This document shows, piece by piece, positions 32,227 to 40,950 of a DNA stretch of 64,000 nucleotides (positions are counted from its first letter, which is position 1; every line of letters starts with the position of its first letter). The stretch is from Oscillospiraceae bacterium. Its GTDB lineage: Bacteria; Bacillota; Clostridia; Oscillospirales; Oscillospiraceae. The position numbers and the translations under genes were made by a program. The notes under the pieces are model-generated. The model worked only from the letters and a program-made list of their open reading frames with translations, ran no database searches and was not told the origin of the DNA. The DNA is taken from the NCBI GenBank assembly GCA_910574635.1, contig CAJTCG010000010.1, forward strand, positions 1 to 64,000, read 5' to 3'.

Positions 32227-34322
32227 GTCTCTTTCAGCTCCTTTGCCTGTTTTTTCGCTCTGGGCTTTCTTGCGGGTTTTTCAGCGCTGCCCTCCTTGGG
32301 GGCCTTCTCCGCCTTGGCGGAGGATTTGACGGTTTTTACCAGGGCCTTGGCGGAGGCCTTCACGGTTTTCCCCGCGGCCTTGGAAACCTTCTCCACCGCT
32401 TTCACGGCCTTGGGGGCCTTGGGCTCCTTGACGGCCTTGGGCTTGGGGAAGGTCCCCTCGCCCCGGAGGAACACCGCGCCGAAGGCGGGGATGCGGATGG
32501 CGGCGGAGTACTCCTTGCCGTGGGAGGGGGCGGCCTCCACGGGGACGGGCTCCGTGTCGCCGAAGCCGTCGCCGCCGTATTCCGCCGCGTCGGTATTGAA
32601 GACGGGGGTATACTGCTTGTGGGCGGGGACGCCCATGCGGTATCCCTCGTAAGTATTGGGGGAGAAGTTGACGGCGCAGAGGAGGTCCCGGCCCTTTTTA
32701 TCCTTGCGGAGGAAGACCACCACGTTGTTGTGGTTGTCGTCCACCACCAGCCACTCGAAGCCCTCCCAGCTGAAGTCGATCTCCCACAGGGCGGGCTCCT
32801 TCTTGTAGAAGTCGTTGGCCTCCTTGAAGAAGCGGTGGATCTTTTGGTTCTCCTCGTTCTCCAGCAGATACCAGTCCAGGGACTCCTTGTCGTTCCACTC
32901 GTGCCACTGGCCCAGCTCCGCGCCCATGAAGAGAAGCTTCTTGCCCGGGTGGGCCAGCAGGTAGGCGTAGAAGCCCCGGGTGCAGCGGAGCTGGTTCGTG
33001 TAGTCCCCGGGCATCTTTCCCACCACGGAGCCCTTCATGTGGACCACCTCGTCGTGGGAGATGGGCAGCACGAAGTTCTCGGAGAAGGCGTACATCATGG
33101 AGAAGGTGATGTCCTTATGGTGATCCTGGCGGAACCAGGGGTCCAGCTTCAGATAGTGGCACATGTCGTTCATCCAGCCCATGTTCCACTTGAGGTTGAA
33201 GCCGAGGCCGCCGATGTCGGCGGGGCGGCTGACCATGGGCCAGGCGGTGGACTCCTCGGCGATCATCATGACGCCGGGCTTCACGGAAAAGGCCATGGCG
33301 TTGAGCTCCCGGAGGAAGTCGATGGCCTCCAGGTTTTCGTGCCCGCCGTACTTGTTGGGGGTCCAGGCCCCGCCCTGGCGGCTGTAATCGAGGTAGAGCA
33401 TGGAAGCCACGGCGTCCACCCGGAGGCCGTCGATGTGGCACTCCTCCAGCCAGAAGCGGGCGGAGGAGAAGAGGAAGCTCTTTACCTCGGGCCGTCCGTA
33501 GTCGAAGACCCGGGTGCCCCAGGAGGCGTGCTCCCACTTGTTGGGGTCGCTGTACTCATAGCAGCAGCCGCCGTCGAACTCATAGAGCCCGTGGGCATCC
33601 TTGCAGAAGTGGGCGGGGACCCAGTCCAGGATGACGGCGATGCCGTTTTTGTGCATGTGGTTTACGAACCAGAGGAAGTCCTTGGGGGTGCCGTACCGGG
33701 AGGTGGGGGCGAAGTAGCCGGTGCACTGATAGCCCCAGGAGCCGTCGAAGGGATGCTCCAGCACAGGCAGCAGCTCAATGGCGGTATAGCCCATCTCCTT
33801 GACATAGGCGGCCAGCTCTTTGGCCATGTCCTTGTAATCGTAAAAATCCCCGTTGGGCCGCTTCTTCCAGGAGCCCAGGTGGACCTCGTAGATGTTCAGG
33901 GGGGACTCATAGACCTGGTGCTTTTCCTGCTTGGCCAGGAAGGCGGCGTCGGTCCACTTGAAGTCCTCAATGTCATAGAGCTTTCCGGCGGTGGCGGGGC
34001 GGGTCTCGCAGTGGAAGGCGTAGGGGTCCGTCTTCAGCCGGACCTCCCCGTCGGGGCCGGTGACGGCGTATTTGTAGGACGTGTATTCCCCAAGGCCGGG
34101 GATGAAGCCCTCCCAGATTTCGCCGTCCCGGGTCAGGGGGTGGACGCCGTCTGTCCAGCTGTTGAAGTCGCCCACGACGCAGACGCTTTGGGCGTGCGGG
34201 GCCCAGACCCGGAAGGTCCAGCCTTCCGCGCCGTTTTTCTTATCGGGGTGGGAGCCGAACCAGCGCCAGCCGTCCGTCAGGGTTCCGGCGTGGAAGCGTT
34301 CGGCGTAATCGTGTTTTGCCAT
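32223..34322 (-). CDS. glgB: Glycogen branching enzyme with a histone-H1-like C-terminal tail
   Basis: A 699-residue GH13 enzyme forming alpha-1,6 branches. CBM48-type N-terminal domain (about 15-115); catalytic barrel with [11 protein letters not shown], the nucleophile region [15 protein letters not shown], the acid Glu in IAEESTAW and [10 protein letters not shown]. The enzyme proper ends near residue 625. A further ~73 residues are almost only Lys, Ala, Val, Pro and Ser ([18 protein letters not shown]... to [10 protein letters not shown]), a composition like histone H1 or bacterial H1-like proteins, absent from ordinary GlgB. ATG 34322 follows GGAGGTTGACT. It is the first gene of glgB-glgC-glgD. 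Confidence 0.94.
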   Translation of the reverse strand: MAKHDYAERFHAGTLTDGWRWFGSHPDKKNGAEGWTFRVWAPHAQSVCVVGDFNSWTDGVHPLTRDGEIWEGFIPGLGEYTSYKYAVTGPDGEVRLKTDPYAFHCETRPATAGKLYDIEDFKWTDAAFLAKQEKHQVYESPLNIYEVHLGSWKKRPNGDFYDYKDMAKELAAYVKEMGYTAIELLPVLEHPFDGSWGYQCTGYFAPTSRYGTPKDFLWFVNHMHKNGIAVILDWVPAHFCKDAHGLYEFDGGCCYEYSDPNKWEHASWGTRVFDYGRPEVKSFLFSSARFWLEECHIDGLRVDAVASMLYLDYSRQGGAWTPNKYGGHENLEAIDFLRELNAMAFSVKPGVMMIAEESTAWPMVSRPADIGGLGFNLKWNMGWMNDMCHYLKLDPWFRQDHHKDITFSMMYAFSENFVLPISHDEVVHMKGSVVGKMPGDYTNQLRCTRGFYAYLLAHPGKKLLFMGAELGQWHEWNDKESLDWYLLENEENQKIHRFFKEANDFYKKEPALWEIDFSWEGFEWLVVDDNHNNVVVFLRKDKKGRDLLCAVNFSPNTYEGYRMGVPAHKQYTPVFNTDAAEYGGDGFGDTEPVPVEAAPSHGKEYSAAIRIPAFGAVFLRGEGTFPKPKAVKEPKAPKAVKAVEKVSKAAGKTVKASAKALVKTVKSSAKAEKAPKEGSAEKPARKPRAKKQAKELKET

Positions 34323-34481
34323 AGTCAACCTCCGTGCATAGCCGCGGGACCTCTCCAAACCCGCAGCTGCCGCTTATAGGCGAGCGGCCCGCCGATTTCC
34401 CGGGCGTCCCTCCGGGACGCCCCGCCCGCCGTCCAGACGCGGCGGGCTGTGTCTCAAGCAATCGATTAGTTATTCTGGAAT

Positions 34482-34510
34482 ATTATACTTCTTTTGAAAA
34501 ATAGCGTCAA
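34482..34510 (-). promoter_or_regulatory. Sigma-A promoter of the glgBCD operon
   Basis: Minus-strand TTGACG (34505-34510), 17 bp, perfect TATAAT (34482-34487). The roughly 150-base leader contains two GC-rich hairpins in a row (GCCCGCCG...CGGCGGGC at 34424-34447 and GGGCGTCCCGGAGGGACGCCC at 34403-34423). No known riboswitch was recognised. Confidence 0.88.
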
Positions 34511-34660
34511 GGACGGTCCTGTCGAAAAAACCGGCCGTCTTTTAGCAGGTTCCCCCAAATCTGTTTCAAGATTCACAATAATTTTTGGTGACCTTCGGCA
34601 AAATGTTCAAAAGATGGAAGGGGAAAATGGGGAAGTGTGCTAATAAAAAATGGCGGGATG

Positions 34661-34689
34661 TTGATTTTGCCGCCGGTCTGCGGTATGAT
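34661..34689 (+). promoter_or_regulatory. Promoter of the TauE/SafE gene
   Basis: TTGATT (34661-34666), 17 bp, TATGAT (34684-34689), 35 bases before the ATG. The 34511-34660 stretch upstream, shared with the divergent glg promoter, holds nothing else recognisable. Confidence 0.75.
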
Positions 34690-34723
34690 AGCAAAATAAT
34701 CCAATGTTTTCAGGAGGTTCTTC

Positions 34724-35536
34724 ATGCTCCAGTTTCTGACGGCCCTGCGCTTCGACGGCTTCCCCCTCTGGGTGGTGCTGCTGATCTGTCTGGGCGTGTT
34801 CCTGGCGTCCTTCATGGACGCCATCGCCGGCGGCGGCGGCATCATCTCCGTGCCCACCCATCTGATCGCCTTCGGCAGCCTCCCCGCGCCCTACGCCTTG
34901 GGGACCAACAAGGTTTCCGCCGCCATCGGCACCTGCTTTTCCACCGCCCGGTTTATCAAAAACGGGTATGTGGACTGGAGGCTCTTTGGGCCCTCCATCC
35001 TCTTCTCCCTGACGGGGTCCGTTGCGGGCACCTGGCTCCAGCACCGGACGCCGGACGCGGTCTTGAAGTACATGCTTTTGCTGGTGCTGCCGGTGGTGGC
35101 CTTCATCACCCTGCGGAACCGGGAGTGGCCCGACGAGCCGGGGGAGATCAGCCGCCGGAGGCAGATTGCCATCGTCTGGGCCGCGGCATTCGTCATTGGC
35201 GGCTACGACGGGTACTACGGTCCCGGCACGGGGACCTTCCTGATGATTATATTCATCCGCCTGGCGAAGCTGGACACCCGCCACGCGGCGGGAGGCGTGA
35301 AGGTGATCAACCTCTCTTCCAACATCGGCAGCCTGGTGACGCAGATGGCTTCGGGTTATGTATTCTGGGGCGTGGGGCTCATCGCCTCCGTGGCCTCCAT
35401 CGCGGGACACTACATCGGCTCCGGCCTGGCCATCAAAAACGGCAGCCGGATCGTCCGCCCGACGGTCATTGTCGTGCTGATCCTGCTGACGGTAAAGGTG
35501 GGCAGCGAGCTGCTGTTCCCGGACTTTTGGGGCTAG
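34724..35536 (+). CDS. TauE/SafE-family membrane permease
   Basis: A 270-residue protein with about eight hydrophobic helices and the family's two repeated glycine motifs: DAIAGGGGIISVPTHL (residues about 27-42) and the second-half counterpart GGYDGYYGPGTGTFL (about 160-174). GTNKVSAAIGT and GGVKVINLSSNIGSL are further typical segments. The family exports or imports sulfite, sulfoacetate, taurine-derived or other organic anions. The substrate cannot be told from sequence. CAGGAGG lies six bases before ATG 34724. It is followed after 107 bases by a racemase gene. Confidence 0.88.
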   Translation: MLQFLTALRFDGFPLWVVLLICLGVFLASFMDAIAGGGGIISVPTHLIAFGSLPAPYALGTNKVSAAIGTCFSTARFIKNGYVDWRLFGPSILFSLTGSVAGTWLQHRTPDAVLKYMLLLVLPVVAFITLRNREWPDEPGEISRRRQIAIVWAAAFVIGGYDGYYGPGTGTFLMIIFIRLAKLDTRHAAGGVKVINLSSNIGSLVTQMASGYVFWGVGLIASVASIAGHYIGSGLAIKNGSRIVRPTVIVVLILLTVKVGSELLFPDFWG

Positions 35537-35643
35537 CCGCGTTTTGCGGGAAACGGGACCCAAAGAAGGCGCGGGCGCTTTGGCAATCCGGTGAATAACC
35601 GGGTCGAAGCGGCGGCGAAGACTTAGTTTAAGGATGGACGTTT

Positions 35644-36351
35644 ATGAAAAAGACCATTGGCATTCTGGGGGGCATGGGCCCCATGGCCACGGCGGACCTG
35701 TTCCGGAAAATCACGGCCCTCACCGGCGCCGGCCGGGACAACGACCATATCCGGATCTACATAGACAGCAACGCCTCCATCCCCGACCGCACCGCCGCCA
35801 TCCTGGAGGGCGGGGAGGACCCCGTCCCCGCCATGGCGGACGCACTGCGGCACCTGGAGCTCTGCGGGGCGGACTGCGTGATCATGCCCTGCAACACCGC
35901 CCACTACTTCCTTCCCCGGCTGGAGCCCTTGACGAAGCTGCCCTTCCTCAGCATGATCCAGGCGGCGGCGAACGCCTGCCGGGATCGGTTTCCGGGGAGG
36001 ACGGTTGGAATTTTGGCCACAACCGGCACCCTTTCGGCGGGGCTGTACCAGGAGGCCCTGGCGGGCCGGAGCGTGCCCTTCCTGGTCCCGGACGAGGGGG
36101 AGCGGGCGCGGCTGATGGAGGTCATCTATCAAGGCGTGAAGGCCGGGGCACCGCCGGAGGCGTACCGGGAGGCGTTCCTCTCCGTCACGAAGGGCATGGC
36201 GGGCCGTGGCGCGGCGTGCTTTCTCCTGGCCTGCACGGAGCTGCCCCTGGCGGTCCGGGAGCTGGGGCTGGACCTCCCCTGCGCGGACCCCACGGAGGAG
36301 CTGGCGAAAGCCGCCATCCGCTTTTGCGGCTATTCCGTGCGGGGCGAGTAA
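35644..36351 (+). CDS. Aspartate/glutamate racemase family protein
   Basis: A 235-residue cofactor-independent amino-acid racemase. Opening MKKTIGILGGMGPMATADLF, the first catalytic Cys in MPCNTAHYF (near residue 84) and the second in LLACTELPL (near 197) are all present, so two-base racemisation is expected. The family makes D-Asp or D-Glu for peptidoglycan or other uses; specificity is not decided (RacX/YgeA-type). The ribosome site is weak (AAGGA eight bases before ATG 35644). It may share a transcript with the permease gene and ends in a clear terminator. Confidence 0.87.
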   Translation: MKKTIGILGGMGPMATADLFRKITALTGAGRDNDHIRIYIDSNASIPDRTAAILEGGEDPVPAMADALRHLELCGADCVIMPCNTAHYFLPRLEPLTKLPFLSMIQAAANACRDRFPGRTVGILATTGTLSAGLYQEALAGRSVPFLVPDEGERARLMEVIYQGVKAGAPPEAYREAFLSVTKGMAGRGAACFLLACTELPLAVRELGLDLPCADPTEELAKAAIRFCGYSVRGE

Positions 36352-36365
36352 ACCGAATACAAGAG

Positions 36366-36403
36366 AGCGGATGTCTGGCGATATTGTCAGACATCCGCTT
36401 TTC
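36366..36403 (+). terminator. Terminator after the racemase gene
   Basis: AGCGGATGTCTG and CAGACATCCGCT form a 12-bp stem followed by TTTTC. Confidence 0.88.
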
Positions 36404-36448
36404 GTTCACGATTTTTTCATAACTATTTCACAATTTTTCTATTTTCCC

Positions 36449-36477
36449 TTTACATTTGCGGGCACCTTTGGTATAAT
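36449..36477 (+). promoter_or_regulatory. Promoter of the dicarboxylate/amino-acid symporter gene
   Basis: TTTACA (36449-36454), 17 bp, perfect TATAAT (36472-36477). The leader to ATG 36576 is about 92 bases and shows no known regulatory RNA. Confidence 0.82.
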
Positions 36478-36575
36478 GTAGCTAATTTGGAGAGGATTCC
36501 CGGCGGGGCATTTGTCCAAAACACAGACGGACCGCCTGGAGGGACCCAAAGATTTTATTTTTATGAGGTGAGTGT

Positions 36576-37793
36576 ATGAAGAAGAAAAACAACCTGCCTG
36601 TGCGGATACTGATTGCGCTTGTCGCCGGTATCGCGGTGGGCCTGGTCTGCTACTTCGCCGGTTTGGCGGACTTTACCGCGACGTATCTGAAGCCCTTCGG
36701 CGACATCTTCGTGAATCTTTTGAAGTTCATCGTCGTGCCCGTGGTGCTGCTGAGCATGATCGACGGCATCCTCTCCATGGGCGACATGAAGCAGGTGGGC
36801 TCCGTGGGTGTGAAGACGGTGGCCTACTTCCTCTGCACCACCGCCATCGCCTGCGTCATCGGCCTGGTCTTCGCCAACATCTTCATGGGCGCGGGCCTGT
36901 TCCCGGACCTCTCTGCGGAGCTGGGCGCGGCGGAGTACGAGCCCAAGGCCTTCAACGGCTTTATGTCCGTGCTGGTGGACATCTTCCCCAGCAACATGTG
37001 GGGCGCGTTTGTCAACGCCAACATGCTCCAGGTCATTGTGGTTTCCCTGTTCTTCGGCGGGGCCATTATGATGGCGGGCGAGAAGGGCAAGCTCTGCCGG
37101 GATCTGGTGGGCTCTATGTATGCCGTCATTGAGCAGCTGATGGAGTTTGTCATTTCCCTGTCTCCCATCGGCGTGTTCACCTATATGGCGTGGGTCACCG
37201 CTACCCAGGGCGCGGCCATTCTGGGCTCTCTCTTCCTGGTCATTCTCTGCGCGTACATCGGCTACGTTGTCCACGCCGTGCTGGTCTACTCCCTGTCTGC
37301 GCAGATAGTCGTGGGCATGAGCCCCATGAAGTTCTTCAAGGGCGCTTTTGCGGCTATGATTTTCGCCTTCACCTCCACGTCCTCCGCGGCCACCCTGCCG
37401 GTTTCCAAGGAGTGCGCCCATGAGCTGGGAGCCAAGGACGACATCGCCGCCTTCGTCCTGCCCCTGGGCTCCACCATCAATATGGACGGCACGGCCATTT
37501 ACCAGTGCGTGGCCACGGTGTTCATCGCCTCCTGCGCGGGCATCCACCTGACCATCGGCCAGATGGTCATTGTGGTGGTAACCGCCACCCTGGCCTCCAT
37601 CGGCACCGCCGGCGTCTCCGGCGCGGGCATGATCATGCTGGCCATGGTGCTGGAGACCTTGGGTATCCCCGTGGCCTACATCGGCCTCATCGTGGCGGTG
37701 GACCGGCTCTTCGACATGGGCCGCACCTGCCTGAACGTCACCGGCGACATCGCCTGCTCCCTCTGCGTCAGCAAGTGGCAGGAGAAGAAATGA
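36576..37793 (+). CDS. Dicarboxylate/amino acid:cation symporter (DAACS family)
   Basis: A 405-residue GltP/GltT/SstT-like importer with about eight helices and two re-entrant loops. Loop HP1 carries the Ser-rich FTSTSSAATLPVS (near 265). The transport-domain signature PLGSTINMDGTAIYQ (near 297-311) includes the NMDGT sodium-site motif. The HP2 counterpart GTAGVSGAGMIML and the late DRLFDMGRTCLNVTGD with the substrate-binding Asp/Arg are present. Substrate is Glu, Asp, Ser/Thr or C4-dicarboxylate; the Arg in DMGRTCLN favours an acidic substrate. It is a monocistronic unit with its own promoter and terminator, next to an Asp/Glu racemase gene. Confidence 0.92.
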   Translation: MKKKNNLPVRILIALVAGIAVGLVCYFAGLADFTATYLKPFGDIFVNLLKFIVVPVVLLSMIDGILSMGDMKQVGSVGVKTVAYFLCTTAIACVIGLVFANIFMGAGLFPDLSAELGAAEYEPKAFNGFMSVLVDIFPSNMWGAFVNANMLQVIVVSLFFGGAIMMAGEKGKLCRDLVGSMYAVIEQLMEFVISLSPIGVFTYMAWVTATQGAAILGSLFLVILCAYIGYVVHAVLVYSLSAQIVVGMSPMKFFKGAFAAMIFAFTSTSSAATLPVSKECAHELGAKDDIAAFVLPLGSTINMDGTAIYQCVATVFIASCAGIHLTIGQMVIVVVTATLASIGTAGVSGAGMIMLAMVLETLGIPVAYIGLIVAVDRLFDMGRTCLNVTGDIACSLCVSKWQEKK

Positions 37794-37845
37794 CAGTTTA
37801 GCCCGCCCGGCAATCGGCCAAGCTGAAGCGGCGGCGGAACTTCCG

Positions 37846-37880
37846 CCGGGGGACCCGTTTTGGGTCCCCCGGTTTTTTTT
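37846..37880 (+). terminator. Terminator after the symporter gene
   Basis: CCGGGGGACCC and GGGTCCCCCGG form an 11-bp stem followed by eight T. Confidence 0.95.
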
Positions 37881-37900
37881 GAGAAAATTTTCAGCTTTGT

Positions 37901-37930
37901 GGGATATCATGGACCCCTGAGGGATATCCC
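37901..37930 (+). promoter_or_regulatory. Repeated GGGATATC sites upstream of the ECF sigma gene
   Basis: GGGATATC occurs at 37901 and 37921, exactly 20 bp apart; the second extends to the perfect palindrome GGGATATCCC. No sigma-A promoter is visible in this gap. The pair lies where the promoter of the ECF operon should be, so it may be an ECF-type promoter or an operator. Confidence 0.4.
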
Positions 37931-37976
37931 TTACAGAAGGGCCCTTCCAAACCAACCCAAAAGGAGGTGAGACGCG

Positions 37977-38453
37977 TTGACGGACCAGCGATTCCACGAG
38001 GCCGTGGAGCTCTATGGCGACATGGTGTTCCGGCTGGCGTACAGTTACCTGAAAAACCGGGCGGACGCCGAGGACGTGATGCAGGAGTCCCTGCTGAAGC
38101 TCTACGTGGAGCCCAGGGAGTTCGAGTCGCCGGACCACGAGAAGCACTGGCTCCTCCGGGTGGCGGCCAACGAGTGCAAAAAGCTCCTCCGCTCCCCCTG
38201 GCGGCGGCGGACCGATCCACTGGACGAGGCGGAGGAGGCCGCGGTCTTCGACCGGCCCGCCCAGTCGGAGCTGTTCCGGCAGGTGATGGCCCTGCCCCCC
38301 AAGTACCGGGCGGCGGTGTACCTTTACTACTACGAAGGCTACTCCGTGAAGGAGGCCGGCGAGCTGCTGGGGGCCAAGGCGTCCACTGTCCAGACCTGGC
38401 TCATGCGGGCCAGAGGGCAATTGAAAACCAAACTGAAGGAGGCGGAAGCCTGA
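37977..38453 (+). CDS. ECF-type RNA polymerase sigma factor
   Basis: A 158-residue sigma-70-family factor with only regions 2 and 4. Region 2: YGDMVFRLAYSYLKNRADAEDVMQESLLKLY. Region 4: LPPKYRAAVYLYYYEGYSVKEAGELLGAKASTVQTWLMRAR, with the helix-turn-helix at the end. Start TTG 37977 has AAGGAGGTGA upstream. Its stop overlaps the next gene's ATG, which encodes a single-pass membrane protein in the position normally held by an anti-sigma factor. Such factors usually respond to envelope or antimicrobial stress and control their own operon; the signal here is unknown. Confidence 0.92.
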   Translation: MTDQRFHEAVELYGDMVFRLAYSYLKNRADAEDVMQESLLKLYVEPREFESPDHEKHWLLRVAANECKKLLRSPWRRRTDPLDEAEEAAVFDRPAQSELFRQVMALPPKYRAAVYLYYYEGYSVKEAGELLGAKASTVQTWLMRARGQLKTKLKEAEA

Positions 38454-39019
38454 TGATGGACGAAAGACTGTATCGTGAGACCTTCTCCCGGCTCCGGGCC
38501 TCCGGCGAGGCGAAGAAGGAGGTCCTTGTAAAAATGAACGAGATGAATAAAAAGACCATGCGGCGGCCGCTGAAGGCCCTGCGGGCGGTGGCCATGGCCG
38601 CCGTACTGACCCTGGCTCTGGCGGTCAGCGCCAACGCCGCCACCAACGGCGAACTGTTTGAGAACATGCGCATCATCTTCCAGGACGATTCCCGTATCGT
38701 GCTGGAAAACGACGCGGGAGCACGGGTGGAGGTCACCGGCGTCTTTGCGGACGCGCAGCTCGAGGACGGCAAGCTGATTCTGACCGTGGACAATGCGGAG
38801 TTTGACATCACCGACGAAATCGCGGAAAACGGCGTCTATACCGGGACGGTGAAGACCGCCGGAGGCGAGGACGTGGGCGTGACGGTTACCGGCACCCTGG
38901 AGGACTGCGAGGTTCAGCTTTCCTCCCAGGACGGGGACACGGATTACAACGTAGCAACGGAGAGCTCCGCCTCTGCGGAAACCTATACCAGCGTCATCAC
39001 GACCACCATCGAGGATTAA
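38453..39019 (+). CDS. Single-pass membrane protein, possible anti-sigma or regulon partner of the ECF factor
   Basis: A 188-residue protein: a cytosolic basic N-terminus of about 42 residues, one hydrophobic helix (about 44-64, ending ALAVSANA), and a beta-rich acidic exported domain with a Ser/Thr-rich end. The 5' overlap with the sigma gene (TGATG) and AAGGAGG ten bases upstream show coupling. No zinc anti-sigma HxxxCxxC motif is present in the N-terminal segment, so it is not a classical ZAS anti-sigma; the short cytosolic part could still bind the sigma factor. The family is not recognised. Confidence 0.7.
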   Translation: MMDERLYRETFSRLRASGEAKKEVLVKMNEMNKKTMRRPLKALRAVAMAAVLTLALAVSANAATNGELFENMRIIFQDDSRIVLENDAGARVEVTGVFADAQLEDGKLILTVDNAEFDITDEIAENGVYTGTVKTAGGEDVGVTVTGTLEDCEVQLSSQDGDTDYNVATESSASAETYTSVITTTIED

Positions 39020-39025
39020 GCGAAA

Positions 39026-39064
39026 AACCGCCGGAGGGATTTCCCTCCGGCGGTTCCGTTTTAT
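39026..39064. terminator. Bidirectional terminator between the ECF operon and glnS
   Basis: AACCGCCGGAGGG and CCCTCCGGCGGTT form a 13-bp stem, followed by CCGTTTTA on the plus strand and preceded by AAAA. Confidence 0.88.
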
Positions 39065-40749
39065 TTCTTAAAGCTGTCCTTCAAGCTGACGCTCCGGTTG
39101 AACACCAGGTGGCCCGGCGCGCTGTCCTTGCTGTCCAGGCAGAAGTAGCCCTGCCGCAGGAACTGGAAATTCGCCGGGGCCTTCGCCTCCGCCAGGGAGG
39201 ACTCCACCTTGCAGCCCGCCAGCACCTCCAGGGAGTTGGGATTCAGGCACTCGATGAAATCCTTGTCGGCGGCGTCGGGGTTCTCGTCAGAGAAGAGATT
39301 GTCGTACAGCCGGACCTCCGCGTCCACGGCGGTGGCGGCGTCCACCCAGTGGATGGTGGCCCCCTTGACCTTCCGCCCGTCGGCGGGGTCGCCGCCCCGG
39401 CTCTCCGGGTCGTACTCGCAGAGGATTTCCGTCACGTTCCCCGCCTCGTCCTTCACACAGCCGGTGCAGTGGATGAGATAGGCTCCCTTGAGACGGCACT
39501 CCGGGCCGCCGGGATAGAGCCGCTTGTACTTGGGTACGGGGGTTTCCAGGAAGTCCTCCGCCTCCACCCAGAGCGTGCGGGAGAAGGGGACCTCCCGGGT
39601 TCCGGCGGCGGGGTCTACGGGGTTATTTTCCACGGTGACGGTTTCCGTCTTTTCCCCGGGGTAATTGGTGATGGTGAGCTTCACGGGCCGGAGCACCGCC
39701 ATGACCCGCTCCGCCGTGGCGTTCAGGTCCTCCCGGAGGCAGTGCTCCAAGAAGCCGTACTCCACCACGTTGGCGGACTTGGCCACGCCGATGCGCTCGC
39801 AGAAATTGCGGATGGATTTGGGGGTGTAGCCCCGGCGGCGGAGGCCGCAGAGGGTGGGCATCCGGGGGTCGTCCCAGCCGGAGACCCGGCCCTCCTCCAC
39901 CAGGCGGCGGAGCTTGCGCTTGCTCATGACCGTGTGGTCGATTCCCAGGCGGGCGAACTCGATCTGCCGGGGCTTTGCGGGCAGGTCGCAGTTCTCCACC
40001 ACCCAGTTGTACAAAGGCCGGTGGGCCTCAAATTCCAGGGAACAGAGGGAGTGGGTGATGCCCTCCAGGGCGTCCTGGATGGGGTGGGCGAAGTCGTACA
40101 TGGGGTAGATGCACCACGTATTCCCGTGGCGGTGGTGGGGCAGGTGGTTAATCCGGTAGAGCACCGGGTCCCGCATGTTGAAGTTGCCGCTGTTCAGGTC
40201 GATCTTGGCCCGGAGGGTCATGGCCCCGTCGGGGAACTCTCCACTCCGCATCCGGCGGAAAAGGTCCAGGCTTTCCTCTATGGGCCGGTCCCGGTAGGGA
40301 CTCCGGGCGGGGACGCCCACGCCGCCCCGGTACTCCTTGAACTCCTCCGGGCTGAGTTCACAGACGTAGGCCAGGCCTTTTTTGATGAGGCCCTCTGCCT
40401 GGCGGTAGTCCTCCTCAAAGTAGTCGGAGCCGAAGAAGAAGCGGTCCCCCCAGTCGAAGCCCAGCCAGTGGATGTCCTCCTGGATGGCCTCCACAAACTC
40501 CTCGTCCTCCTTGGTGGGGTTCGTGTCGTCCATGCGGAGGTTGCACAGCCCGCCGTATTTCTCGGCGGTGCCGAAGTCGATGGTCAGGGCCTTGCAGTGG
40601 CCGATGTGGAGATAGCCGTTGGGCTCCGGAGGAAAGCGGGTGTGGACCGTCATGCCCTCGAACTGCCCGCCGGGGGCCACGTCTTCCTCAATGAACGCGT
40701 GAATGAAATTCCGGCTTTCCAGCTCCGGCGCTTTGTTTTCGTCCGCCAT
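39061..40749 (-). CDS. glnS: Glutaminyl-tRNA synthetase
   Basis: A 562-residue class I synthetase that charges tRNA-Gln directly. N-terminal RFPPEPNGYLHIGHCKAL holds the HIGH box near residue 45; the KMSKS loop appears as VMSKRKLRRLV near 260; RMDDTNPTKE and the GlnRS-specific EDIHWLGFDWGD are visible. The C-terminal two-barrel anticodon domain begins near 340 (VKLTITNYPG). The PTAKAG-like segment distinguishes it from GluRS. Most Firmicutes instead use GluRS plus GatCAB. ATG 40749 has GGGAGGA seven bases upstream. Own sigma-A promoter, divergent from the large surface peptidase gene. Confidence 0.94.
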   Translation of the reverse strand: MADENKAPELESRNFIHAFIEEDVAPGGQFEGMTVHTRFPPEPNGYLHIGHCKALTIDFGTAEKYGGLCNLRMDDTNPTKEDEEFVEAIQEDIHWLGFDWGDRFFFGSDYFEEDYRQAEGLIKKGLAYVCELSPEEFKEYRGGVGVPARSPYRDRPIEESLDLFRRMRSGEFPDGAMTLRAKIDLNSGNFNMRDPVLYRINHLPHHRHGNTWCIYPMYDFAHPIQDALEGITHSLCSLEFEAHRPLYNWVVENCDLPAKPRQIEFARLGIDHTVMSKRKLRRLVEEGRVSGWDDPRMPTLCGLRRRGYTPKSIRNFCERIGVAKSANVVEYGFLEHCLREDLNATAERVMAVLRPVKLTITNYPGEKTETVTVENNPVDPAAGTREVPFSRTLWVEAEDFLETPVPKYKRLYPGGPECRLKGAYLIHCTGCVKDEAGNVTEILCEYDPESRGGDPADGRKVKGATIHWVDAATAVDAEVRLYDNLFSDENPDAADKDFIECLNPNSLEVLAGCKVESSLAEAKAPANFQFLRQGYFCLDSKDSAPGHLVFNRSVSLKDSFKK

Positions 40750-40785
40750 AGCGAAGTCCTCCCAATGTAAATAAAATGACAATTT

Positions 40786-40814
40786 ATTATACAGGACGGA
40801 AGGTGGGATTGCAA
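40786..40814 (-). promoter_or_regulatory. Sigma-A promoter of glnS
   Basis: Minus-strand TTGCAA (40809-40814), 17 bp, perfect TATAAT (40786-40791), about 30 bases before the ribosome site. Confidence 0.8.
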
Positions 40815-40851
40815 GGGGGATTTTTGCGGCCCTCCCGGCGGAAACTCCATC

Positions 40852-40880
40852 TTGTCAAGGCGGGGGGAAATTGCTATAAT
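40852..40880 (+). promoter_or_regulatory. Sigma-A promoter of the M60 peptidase-SLH operon
   Basis: TTGTCA (40852-40857), 17 bp, perfect TATAAT (40875-40880). The leader to ATG 40951 is about 64 bases. Confidence 0.85.
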
Positions 40881-40950
40881 CTGCACATAACAGCAGTTTC
40901 CTGGACGGCGGCATTCCCGGCCAGGACGCGGAAAAGAGAGGACGCTCCCT

